A DNA stretch of 64,000 nucleotides from positions 24,794,942-24,858,941 of the forward strand of contig QCXZ01000001.1 of assembly GCA_025024175.1 (NCBI GenBank). The letters run 5' to 3'. Each line of letters starts with the position of its first letter. Position 1 is the first letter of the stretch. Positions 24,763 to 34,560 of this stretch are shown here, in pieces. The stretch comes from Rhyzopertha dominica. Lineage: Eukaryota > Arthropoda > Insecta > Coleoptera > Bostrichidae. The notes under the pieces are model-generated. The model did not search any database and was not told the DNA's origin. It worked only from the letters and a program-made list of their open reading frames with translations. The position numbers and the translations under genes are program-made.

Positions 24763-26034
24763 CGGTGTGCCGACTAAAATTTGTGTCCCCTAAAGCTTCT
24801 TTTTATTCAAGTTTAGAAAAAATGCTAAAACCATTTTAACTTACAGGATCAAATATTGGTTTGAAAAAAAATAAAATTACGAGATGAATCGAGTGGCAAT
24901 ATTTGGAAGCTGCTTCATTGCCCATGCCGCTATGTTTTGAACAATCTGTGAGAGCAAATAGAAGCGGTTATGAGAACACAATTCAATTTAACGAATTTAC
25001 TGTTCAAAATTTCCACCTCCATCTTTCGTACGATAGAACAATCGATTTTTTAAAGCTTATGTAACGTTTTCCAATATTTAGGGCGTTATCAAAAAGACCT
25101 CTGCAACGATTCTTTCTGGAAGTACTTGAAGCGATTCAGATAAACTTTGAATTTCAAGTGGCGTACAAAAAAAATCCTAAGATCTTAAATCGGGCGACCT
25201 CGGTCCTCGGGTTCATTCGATGGGACCTCTGTGCCCTACCCATTGTCCAGACTCCAGAGTCCGGAAAAACGAGCATCTAAGAAATCACTAACTCGTATCT
25301 TCAAGATTTGCTTCTTCCATTGCCAGGGTGATTAAAGTGTTGATAAGGTCTTTTAATTATTATAAATAACTATTTCCAGACAAATTTCCTTAAAAAGGTG
25401 GTCGCTTAGAATACCTGTTCAAACATTTCATTATGCCTTTTCACTCCATCGTTCAACATAAACACACTTTCATCAGAAATAAATTTAAAGTAAGCGTGGG
25501 TAAACTCAAACGCTGAATACAATTTTCGTCACTTAATTCTTGAAAAATTTTTATTCTGTATATAGATGAAGCTAATGATTTTTGTCAGTTCGATGAACAC
25601 TATTCATTAAAGATGACCAAGAACAGCCATTTCACATAGGACGCTCACAGTCATGATTTTTATTTAGAGATCCCCCTTCCTTCGCAATTAAGCTAGCCAC
25701 TGACGACTGACTTGCTGTTCTACATGCCAGTCACACTGGCATATAGAGTTTTACTAGTTCAATTCTTTGTTCTGCACCATAAGCCTATCAAAATTACGGT
25801 TTTTATTAACTAACCAATAGGCAATTATGGGATCAAATAGAAGCTGCGTTAAAGATGATAATTTTACCACCTTCATTTGAAATGCAGACGTCCATTTTGA
25901 AAATTTCAATGAGCTTTAAACAATGTCGCGATTTTCAAGAAAAGATCGATGCAAAAATAACAAAGTTCGGTCCCCTTAAGTTAAAATTGAACTGATCGGA
26001 GATTTTAGGGGATGCAAATTTTAGTTAGGGCACA
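24763..26034 (-). mobile_element. Decayed Tc3-like DNA transposon with terminal inverted repeats
   Basis: The left end reads GGTGTGCCGACTAAAATTTG then TGTCCCCTAAA. The reverse complement of the right end reads TTGTGCCCTAACTAAAATTT then GCATCCCCTAAA. These are terminal repeats of about 35 bp with a few mismatches. Between them, the minus strand holds a heavily mutated transposase. Near 25200-25130 the DLGGH/SPDLTPLDFF block survives as RFKILGFF. Near 25040-25003 the typical protein end CxxxxGGHFEH survives as CRTKDGGGNFEQ. At 1.27 kb the length fits an intact-length but dead element. A clear target duplication is not seen. Confidence 0.7.
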
Positions 26035-27739
26035 ATTCAATAGTTCCGTAACAATTTTTACTTTCTTAGCTCTAGCCTTTTCTTCCTTGCGGAAGTGGCA
26101 ATATTCATAATTCTTCAAGTTCGGTTCTTATTGAGGCCATTAGTATAGTAATAGCCTAAAACAGACCATTCTATCTTTACGTGGACGATTGCAGATCCTA
26201 TAACAACTGTTTTATAAAAAAATGTCAGATCGCTTATGATTTGTTAACAGACGAAGACGGTGCGAAAAAACAAACGTAATTTATTGATTGCTACTATCAG
26301 AACCTCTTAATGTCATTGTAGAACGTCGCGAACAAAAATACCATCTACCTCTAACAATTTCCATGGATAGGAGGCTCTGAAATATCTATTATTAAACGTA
26401 AGCCGCGTTTTGTAGTCCAAAGTGGAGGAATTTATGAAAAAAATCCCTGATGCCTCGTATCGAATCCAGCCCGATACTGCATTCTTCTATTTTGATCATT
26501 TGTAAACAACAGCGACCGGTTTCGACCATACACGAAGTGCTTTTGAAGAAATAGCTTTGCCAATTGGCGCTTGCATGTACTAATGTTTTTGTGAATCGCC
26601 AAACATTCAAATATTATGTAAAAGTTAGAAGCGACATAATGATTTTTTTAAATGAACAACTGTTACAAAAATTTGATTTCAATGATCAGAATCTTCTAGG
26701 CAAATAAATGATACTGAGGGTATGGTAGTACCTTGTTCAATTTTTTCAAATAGAATATTTAATGACGGTTACTGAATACTAGCAGGCACGAAGCTCGCCA
26801 TTTATAGAACTAGGAAGATGATATCTTCTCATTGAACACCTCTTTTGTGACTAAGCTACATATTTGAATACATGCCAATTCCTTTTTTACAATATTCTTA
26901 CACACAAATTAAAAAAAAACATATGATTAAGGCAAAAACAAATTATGCACGCTGATGTTAGCCTTTACAGGCAGATGTTTCAGTCGTTAGCTTGTGCCCG
27001 CTTGGCAGTGTTTTTTTTAACATATTATGTAGGAATTGTTATATGTTTAATGCTAGTAGTACACTTTGTTCTTTCTTAATAACATTTTATTTCAAGTTCA
27101 GTTTGCTATTTTCTTAAATGTTTCCATCATTTATCTTGCTAGAGCTTATATTTCAGCCGCAGATGGAAGTTAGTACTTCAGAAGAGCAAGTAATGATTTC
27201 TCGTTGCAAGCGAGTGAATCCTTAATCGATGTATGCAGTGTTTAAACTTTCTTAGGTCGTGCAGATACCTAAAGACAACATTTTCCGACTGAAGTAAAAG
27301 TTTCCTGAAGCAGGCACGGATAGAGATGGAGAATGGGAAGTTTTGATTTAATTACATGGGGCTGAAATTTGTTCCAGTACGTAATTCGATATATACTTAA
27401 CCCTCCATTAAATTGTAAATTTACTTTTCCCCGGTCGTGTACACGCAACAACTTCGTGAAGTTATGGTCATTTTTTCCTGGCTCGGATTTTGATAACGAA
27501 GCGATCTAAACAACACTGGTTGCGGATCAAGTTCGTACGGTATTTCAACACCAGACTATTTCTGAATATTTTAAAACTGTACGGTTGAATCGAACATCTC
27601 GTCTAAATTTAGAGGTGAACGTCTAGGTACGTGAAATTGGTAGTAAAACGAAAGCTTATCTCCAAATTGTGATATTAACTAACCACGTGTTGTGAATAAA
27701 ACTGTGAACTACGGCTGGCACGTTCCGCCTAGTCTTAGG
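26035..27739. other. No recognised gene
   Basis: Non-coding. A GGTCGAAACCGGTCGC string on the minus strand (26531-26512) resembles the GAAA side of hammerhead-like PLE tails, but the CUGANGA side is lost. Short frames at 26392-26610 and 27269-27451 (both minus) match nothing known. Confidence 0.45.
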
Positions 27740-27785
27740 AAATAATAATAATAATAGTCTAGTCTAGTATAGTCTAGCCTAGCTA
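27740..27785. repeat. Microsatellite at the LINE 3' end
   Basis: On the + strand (AAT)n at 27740-27755 runs into repeated TAGTC units to about 27785. Read on the minus strand it is the short tandem tail that follows the last coding block of the LINE. Confidence 0.7.
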
Positions 27786-29264
27786 TTCTACTTAACCACG
27801 CATCCCAAGCTATAAGAATAGGTAGATAAGAAAAGAGAAACAGAGGAAGAAATGAAAATAGTAGAAGTTGAGACAATATGATGTAGGGAAATGCAAAAAG
27901 AATAAGTCCAGTTGGCAATTGACAACTGCGAAACAGAGCAGTACGATGGCGGGGCACAACAAAACTGTCCCTAAATCGAGTACTGCGTGATATGTTGATC
28001 TATTTTTCAAGTTAGATCCAGCAGATGGAATGGTAAGTATTTTATGACCAAAACAGTTAACATGACACTTTCTACACTGTATCCATTCCATATTCTACAA
28101 ATTTAAATTATTTAGGAACGACGTGATATGCCAACGTCTGCGCTATCCATAGATGTAACGGCAACATGCACAACGATTTGTATCACTGGCATCCAAACAA
28201 AACCCATAAATAAAGTCACAATAATTAAAATGTAAAAGCACAAAGTTTTCACATAATTGTTTTCTCAATGAAAAATTTAAAAACTGTCTACTCGAATATA
28301 GCAGTTTTTTTTTGTGGCATGGCCCCCAAACCGAAGTTCACCATCTACGTATAATGACACCCAAATTTCGAGTATGATCTACAAACGGAACAATATCACC
28401 TGTTAGAGTCACCAACACCGAATCGCGCACTATATTTCTGACATTTCTACTGCCAAAATACATAGCCATTGATTTGGAGAGGATTAGTTTTAGTGCTCGT
28501 ATTTAAAGTGATGATAGATCTGGCTGTCATCGGGATATGCTTGAACATAACACCTATTTACAAATTTAATTATATCCGCAGTATATGTAAAAAAATAGCG
28601 GGACTACCCCCTTGAGGAAAGTTTGAAGTATTAGTATAACGATTGCTAAAAATAATTTTTGACATCTACTACTCAGATAAGATGACACCAAGGAGATCGA
28701 CGATGAAGAAAAACCATATCAATACGTGATTAACAGAGAAAACTGTTAATATGCTTATAATACGCAGATCCGTTAAGTTAGCCGGGTTTCATTTCTCTGG
28801 CAAGGGCAGTCCTATTGCAATTTTCCAGGCAAGAGGAAAATAGCACTTCTCAATACAGTGATATCCATAATGAAAATATCAATAAAAGAAATTCAATATC
28901 TCCACATAGTCATGCAAATGGAGTCATCACCAGAAGCTTTAGACGTGATTGAACATAAAGCAGTGTATGAAAATTATGCACCGATGCCAGAGCAAAATTA
29001 AAGCTGAGATTGCATTTCGTATAATTATTTTGGTAAAATTAAATTCATTAATTAGACAAGTCATTATTTACAAAAATAATAATTATTTTTTCAGAGTCAC
29101 ATAGATGTTTAGGAACCGAATGCACAGCAGGCCGACACAGAGAGTGACTTCAGAGCATTAAAGTTTTTTAAGAGTGTTTGAATACNNCTGACTGAACTCA
29201 AGTAATCCCGCTTAGACTTTCTCACAGCTGCGACAGCTCGGTTACGTATTAGTTTATATGAATT

Positions 29265-30550
29265 GGGTATTATCACTTTTTTTAAATTATGTAAAATGAA
29301 TCTTGAAGTGCATATATATAGTACGCCATGCTAAAAAAAACAAAAAAAATATTTGTAGGTAGAAAATTTCAGGTGTGAAGTTCGAATCTTAGGAGTCACC
29401 GCCAAAACGCTTCTATCCAAGATTATTCAACTCCTGACGTCAAGTGTCATATAAACATTAACGAAGAGCGTGCTGTTTAATGGTGTCGTATCATTCTTGT
29501 ATTAAAAAAGCTTTTGTGTGGTGTTTATTGAAAGGACGGTGTAAGAGGTCGCACCAAAAAGTGATTTATGTAGTTTTACAAGCATCTATTATGTATGGAA
29601 AATAAAACAAGTGTTGTTTTGTACATGGTTATAAAAGTACTTCAGTCAGTACAGATAACAAAATTTTTGTAAGCGTTCTTCGAGATTAGCAACGTATGAA
29701 AAAGTTGTTTAAAGCCCCTAGACGTGATATGACGAAATCGCAAAGTTTGTGTTTCTGTTGTCAAGATCATCTTAATTCTTACTGTAAGTTTTATTATTCT
29801 TTTTTGGGGTTATAGGTGTTTACCATTCAGGTTTCATTTTGTTATAGCTTGAAGAGGATATGAAAAATTATATGCGTTTTAAGTTGATAGAGGGAAATGT
29901 TATAATAAAGAACGACGTTGTTCCCCATATATTCAACTGTTAGTTACACCGGAAACGAACTGCAAAAGCCCAGAAAATAAATGACAATTTATATTTATTC
30001 TGACCTCTAGAATAAATGTCAAGTTTAGGGTACGTTTTTGATTCTTACATTTTTATGTTTACAAATAGTATGTTTCCAACAACCCACTGTGATCAAATTA
30101 TCAATGCTACGCTCATTTGATAAAAAGTTCACTTATGCTTTTACGTTCCTCATCTCCGCCGCGTTGAAACGCTCGTCGCTGTACACAAACTCCATAACAA
30201 TGAACATGCCTTCAGAAGTAATAATTCATAAGAATTTCACTTTTTCTTGGCGTATTTTAATTCGCTTGTCACAAAATGAACGCAAACAACAAACTGATAA
30301 ATTGACGGGCTGAGGCTGACGCGTGACGCGCTGACCCCAAATGTAAACAAGCGGCCATTTGCAAGATACCTGACGTCACGGCCAATATGTTCGCGTTTTG
30401 GCGGTCCCTTTAAATATTCACATTTTTAATATTAAAAATACACCTTACTATCCATTTTTTCAAATTTATAAGCCGTCACAGCTGTTTTGTGGATTAAATG
30501 CTACCTATTAATATGCAATTTAATAAAATATAAATAGATGGCAAATACCC
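29265..30550. mobile_element. 1286-bp DNA element nested in the LINE, AATT target duplication
   Basis: The left terminus is GGGTATTATC (29265) and the right terminus is AAATACCC (ending 30550), giving a 7-bp GGGTATT terminal repeat. Both sides are flanked by AATT (29261-29264 and 30551-30554). Removing the element and one AATT rejoins the LINE reading frame exactly (EDDWN-SYKLIRNR), which proves an insertion. Internal inverted pairs occur: ACCGCCAAAACGC at 29398-29410 against 30393-30405, and the CRE-like CTGACGTCA at 29434-29442 and 30370-30378. They may mark a second nested element or subterminal binding sites. It contains a broken THAP-domain gene. Superfamily not assigned. Confidence 0.82.
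29591..29943 (+). pseudogene. THAP zinc-finger gene fragment, broken, two exons
   Basis: THAP (C2CH) domains bind DNA and occur in P-, Kolobok- and similar transposases and in host proteins. One + frame reads NKCCFVHGYKSTS, NKIFVSVLRD, then after a stop MKKLFKAPRRD and CFCCQDHLN (29750-29776). The expected first Cys pair is changed (C..Y), but the C-x2-H pair (CCQDH) is kept. A good donor GTAAGT (29784) and acceptor TTGTTATAG (29847) bound a 64-bp intron. Exon 2 reads LEEDMKNYMRFKLIEGNVII, then VVPHIF and stop at 29941-29943, the usual continuation (EEDMENYxRxK...VVPHxF). As spliced, the exons are out of phase by one base, and there are two in-frame stops. Only the DNA-binding domain remains; no catalytic part is seen. 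Confidence 0.65.
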
Positions 30551-31140
30551 AATTCCAATCATCCTCTACTCAAGACTGTTTAAATCGTTGTAAAGCAATT
30601 TCTTTCACATGTTGAGTAAGCCATGGTGCCTTGTTTTGGTTACTCGGCATGACACAAAAGGTGCATGTGCACTTTTCAATAAAGTTGCAATATAAAATTG
30701 TTTAGCACGGTGACATTACTGTCGATACAACGTACACCAAAAAGTTTATTAAAAAAATCGTTATAGCAAAAATTGCCCCAATATCTGTACCGAATTAATT
30801 TAGGTTTCCGCACCGTATCACTAAGTTGAAGCTGACAATATACCATCCTACGATCGGAAACGCTGTCCACACAATAAATTAACGTTACTAACAAAAAGTG
30901 GATCACCTAACGTGCCAGATGTGCCGACTACTCTAGTAGGCTCAACAAGAACCTGAGCAAAATTAAACAACTCAAAACAAGTATTTAGAATATTAGGTAA
31001 TTTAAAGAAATCTGTATTAACATCACCCACACAAATAACCTCGTCAAATAAAGGGCATAAGTAAGAAAGAATTACATCAAAATCATTAATAGCCTCAGCC
31101 AACTGAGCACGTGAAGGTCGGTANAATCGTCCTGGTTCAT

Positions 31141-32348
31141 GATTTTGGGAACATTATCTCTCGTTATCTTAAGAATGTTATCTATACACAAATCGAACAG
31201 CTATGACGTGTACCCAAAAATAATTGCGTAACTATAATCGCTGTTATTTAGTATAGTACAGTCGGTCACAATTTTTTTACGTTAATACGGTACATACCAA
31301 GGTAGATGGCAATCAGTTCCTCAAATGTTTTTGTAAACCATATTACATTGGTTTTGTAGCGAATTTATTTATGTCAAGGATCAAGTCCATATTGCAAGAG
31401 GAGTGCAGATTCGATTTGAACTTCTTCAACTTTAGCCTTTTTTAAGCATTCAAAGTGTTTAATTTTTCATCTACGACAATTTAAATTTTATAAAAACGAA
31501 ACCGAAGGGTTTTCCTGATGAATACAGACAGAAATGGCTTCATAATGTAGAATATGCCAGCGCATTTGATTGCCACACATTGTATTTTAACTGTTACTTT
31601 CACCGTTACTGTCCATAGTTCCTGATTATGGTGACAGTTAGTAAACAGTACACCAATAAGACGATACAGTCAGCATTACTGCCACTCCCGAGTATTACGC
31701 TGGTTTAGAGTAGGATAGGTACATACAAGGTTGATTGCTAGTAGAGCGTCTGTCTAGAGATGCATAGTAGGTATACGTCCGTCGTTCATACCAGAATCAC
31801 TTGTTTTTGATATATCTTCTAGCTTCGGGAGCGATTATGCTGTTTCTTGAATTATTTTTGTTTCAGTTGTTTATCTATTGCAGGGTCTTCCTATATTTCC
31901 ATAATATTTCATCAAGTGCGTGTCTATTATTTTGGTGATGGATTTGCGCTCTAAGAGCTCTGTCATTGATCTGTCTACCTTGCATTTCATCATCTTGTTT
32001 AACTTCTCCGATTTGCTTTTACGATTTCGGTATTACTAACTTCTTTATGTAATTACTAATCTTATATTCACTTTTTTATGTCATCAAATATTTTCTTGTA
32101 AGTATTCTTTATAGTCGTTGTGGTGAGGGAGCACACTAAACACACTTCTGTTTGAATGCTTGTACCCAAATTTAGTGTTTTCGTCAAGTTTGTGCTTGAA
32201 GACAAGTTTAATGCTGCAAAGAATACTGACCCTAAAAATACATCTAAAAAAGTCACGTAACTAGGTTCATTATCTATTAGCGTTGACTAGTATAATTAGA
32301 GCTCTATAAGCTCAGGCATACGCAGGGGTTATCTTCGTCTTATGACAA
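31141..32348. other. No recognised gene
   Basis: Non-coding sequence upstream of the truncated LINE. A weak imperfect hairpin is present around 31594-31652 (TTACTGTCCATA against TATGGTGACAGTTAGTAA). Nothing else. Confidence 0.45.
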
Positions 32349-32762
32349 TCGTTGGAGATAGAGAAAGGATCCATCCAAGATAACGATAGGAAGAAAATTA
32401 CCTATTTTTTGATAAAATATGGCACCACAAAATAATTACTGCACCGATGTAGTTGAAAATAGTCTTATTCGAAAGCTGGTGATCGACATTTTCACAGTAG
32501 CTACTTTGTGTAAGCATACTAAGTGGTGCGATAACTGAAATTGATAAAAGTTTATGTGACACATAATTTGAAAGGTAGACCTCGCAATTAGCGAATATTT
32601 TAGTCCAAAATATTAAATATGTTTGTTTGAAGAATATATTGGGGTCTAGTCGACGTTTTATCATTTTTCAGATAAGCATTTATTTATCTCGAATTATTCA
32701 GTAGTTTTTGAGTGGTACCGGTTTGTAAAATTAAATGGTTCTTATGTTCCCTTTCGTAGTTA
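32349..32762 (+). repeat. Dispersed repeat R1, copy 2
   Basis: Diverged copy of 2106-2481, same orientation, about 414 bp, joined end to end by shared blocks GATCCATCC, GTGATCGACATTTTC, GAAAGGTAGA and TTTCAGATAAGCAT. It ends about 80 bp before the PLE coding remnant, so R1 might be an upstream part of that element or an independent neighbour. An 88-codon minus frame here (32398-32664) matches no known protein. Confidence 0.8.
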
Positions 32763-32837
32763 TCCCATAGTCTCCATATGTAAGATACCAAAAACATTAT
32801 ATTTAATCTGTTATCGATTTCGGGTCGGTACTAGAGG

Positions 32838-33108
32838 TAGTAAAGAACATTTGAAACAATTTGAAAAGTATAAAAATACAGATATTGTTACAACAAATTC
32901 TTCGTTAGCTAACCATTTATTAGTAAATAAACACACTGCCACGCTAGACAATCTAAATTCATTACATTTGTGTACTAAATCATCTAAATTAAATTATTTG
33001 GAAATTTTAGAGATTTATAAAATTATTAACGAACAAAATTTTACTATTCTAAATGATTATTGTAATTTCAATTGTCCTATTCTAAATTCTTTGTTTGATC
33101 TAAATTAA
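32838..33108 (+). pseudogene. Penelope-like retroelement C-terminal (GIY-YIG endonuclease region) remnant
   Basis: An open + frame ending at TAA 33106-33108. It reads KEHLKQFEKY, then SLANHLLVNKHT, LNSLHLCTKSSKLNYLEILE and FTILNDYCNFNCPILNSLF. This is the C-terminal part of the GIY-YIG endonuclease module of Penelope-like elements: the (R/F)xEH helix, the S-x-F/LA-x-HL-x-x-x-x-H block, then LExLEIYK and the LN...LFxL end. The GIY-YIG strand itself and the reverse transcriptase are missing, so it is 5'-truncated. The last 85 codons are free of stops. A hammerhead-like core and a conserved tail follow within 250 bp. The same tail recurs inverted at 44496-44583. Confidence 0.75.
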
Positions 33109-33212
33109 TGTTTCGTTTGAGTTACTGGCATGTGGGTTGCATTTTAGTTTGTAGTCAAGTTTGCTTGTTTCTGATTTTTGACTTTGTCAAACTGTTAGTT
33201 TCCTTTTAACTT

Positions 33213-33255
33213 TTGTACTGACGATGGCTAACATGTAGCCGAAAGCGCTTTACAA
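33213..33255 (+). ncRNA. Hammerhead-like core after the PLE ORF (locus B)
   Basis: CTGACGA (33218-33224), then T, then a perfect 5-bp stem GGCTA/TAGCC (33226-33230 with 33236-33240, loop ACATG), then GAAA (33241-33244), GCGC, TT. TTGTA (33213-33217) just before the core pairs with TACAA (33251-33255) just after, giving a 5-bp stem I. This is the topology of a type I hammerhead with a one-pair stem III and a CUU cleavage triplet. It lies 110 nt after the PLE stop codon; PLEs are known to carry hammerhead motifs in their terminal repeats. Stem III is at the limit of stability, so activity is uncertain. Confidence 0.5.
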
Positions 33256-33262
33256 TTGAAAA

Positions 33263-33350
33263 ATAAAGTGGAAGTTCACTTTAAGAATATTTTCTTTTGA
33301 AGAATTAATTAATAACTCCACTTAGAGAAGATGGATCAGTTTTCAATTTT
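33263..33350 (+). repeat. PLE tail repeat, copy 1
   Basis: About 88 bp from AATAAAGTGGAAG to GATGGATCAGTTTTCAAT. It recurs in reverse orientation at 44496-44583 with a few substitutions and small gaps. It directly follows locus B and is best read as the 3' end of the Penelope-like element. Confidence 0.8.
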
Positions 33351-34199
33351 TAATGAAAATAAAATTTATCACAAAAATTGTTTTTTTTTCCAAAATGTTG
33401 ACATTTTAGAAATATTTACAAAAAACGTATTTTAGACCCTATCCATACGTTTTTTGTTTTAAATTTTAGTATTATATAAAAAATCAAATTTCTGATCGGA
33501 AAGCACTTTTTGTTTAGTTAATAATTTTCGAGATATTTAGAAAAAAAACGATTTTAAAAATTTATGTATTTTTGCTATCATGTATCTTAGAAAAAAATGT
33601 GTTGAGAGAAAATATGCTCAAAACCTGATTACTGATCGTATAGTATAAGAAATAAAAGCGTATGGTCAACAACAAATTTGCCTACCTCTCCTACGTTTGT
33701 TTTATAACAACCCGTATTCACACCTAAAACATAAATGTAATTTATTTTCACAACTGGAAGAAATGCGCTCATGGCTTTTTGAATTAGGTATAGAACTAAA
33801 GCCTTTTTTAGCTAACTACTTTGGCGTTCTGCTTTATCACTTGGGATGCAGTTGTTCGTTCGGACCAATAAATCATGCTTATGATGATTTATTTCGTATC
33901 AATTCCGACAGTGAACGGAGCAACATAATCTAACACAACTGTGATTTTTGATTTGTCGCTAAACCTAAAAAAGGTTTCCATTAAAGATCTGAAATTCGCA
34001 GACGTCCAAATCCACACTTACCAATTTGCTTGATATGCACTAATTGATTTAATTACTTTCGGGGTTGATTAAATTTAAACGCCATTTTGTAGCTGTCGAG
34101 TGTATAGCTGCTTTCTATCGATTTGAAAGCCTATATCTGTACCAAAGGTAAAAAATACTCCACTAGTCAATCACGCCAGATAAAAACGGTAGCCATATA
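33351..34199. other. No recognised gene
   Basis: A+T-rich. It includes the second copy of the short repeat (33614-33660). A 78-codon + frame at 33697-33933 shows no known motif. Confidence 0.45.
33614..33660 (+). repeat. Short dispersed repeat, copy 2
   Basis: Direct-orientation match to 3199-3245 with about five substitutions, including ATGCTCAAAACCT, TGATCGTATA and GAAATAAA. Confidence 0.6.
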
Positions 34200-34560
34200 T
34201 TTACTTAACTGCGCTTCACCACAATCACGGCTATGTCAAATTATTTCCATGATGCCATCATGACACCTGCAAAAGCTCTACCTCCCCTCTATTACCGCCG
34301 AAACTTGATCCGTGGTCAATTTTCGCTGGATTAATTAGTGAACAGTAAATTAATATTCATATGAGCGGTTTATTCAGCCATTAATTAAAATAAGGGTGCG
34401 CAATTTGCCCTCGTGTGTTGTTGTTATCGGTTACTTTACCACCACACTAATTTAGGTAATTGTGTCTGGGCCGAAGAAAAATTTTAAACACATGGATGCA
34501 ATTAGTGCCTGCCTTGATTAATATCTATTCATTATGTTATAATCGCAGAAGCGTATAGTT
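34200..34560. promoter_or_regulatory. Candidate enhancer rich in homeodomain cores (34.2-34.6 kb)
   Basis: A G+C-moderate, high-complexity block carrying GGATTAATTAGTG (34330-34342), TTAATATTCATATGAG (34351-34366), CCATTAATTAAAAT (34379-34392) and GCAATTAGTGCC. That is dense TAATTA-type homeodomain cores in about 200 bp. No frame or repeat explains it. Function is inferred only from motif clustering and position in a long intron; A+T-rich sequence gives such cores by chance at a fair rate. Confidence 0.3.

Larger units (their letters stand above)
27740..31140 (-). mobile_element. 5'-truncated CR1/Jockey-like LINE, interrupted by another element
   Basis: Minus-strand non-LTR retrotransposon, split by an insertion at 29265-30550. 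Order from 31140: YRPSRAQLAEAINDF and VICVGDVNTDFF (31039-31004), the GDFN block of the apurinic-type endonuclease. Then FVSNVNL, and after a frameshift VDSVSDRRMV (30867-30838, catalytic His of SDH replaced by Arg), then APWLTQHVKEIALQRFKQS. Past the insertion, SYKLIRNRAVAAVRKSKRDY. In the reverse transcriptase, FPLAWKIAIGLPLPEK (about 28850-28800), SKSMAMYFGSRNVRNIV and PFVDHTRNLGVII (28490-28360), and near the end RDSFVVPRHRTALF (27975-27930). The tail at 27740-27785 is (GACTA)n(TTA)n, a usual LINE 3' end. The YADD block was not found. Multiple shifts and stops; dead. Confidence 0.88.

Noticed and set aside
26505..26545. GGTCGAAACCGGTCGC, like the GAAA side of PLE-tail hairpins
   Set aside because: The CUGANGA side and the 5' arm of the stem are missing, so structure cannot be supported.
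29370..29400. tRNA-like T-loop GTTCGAATC
   Set aside because: The flanking arms do not form a 5-bp stem, and no A box, anticodon arm or acceptor stem is present. No tRNA gene was found anywhere in the window.
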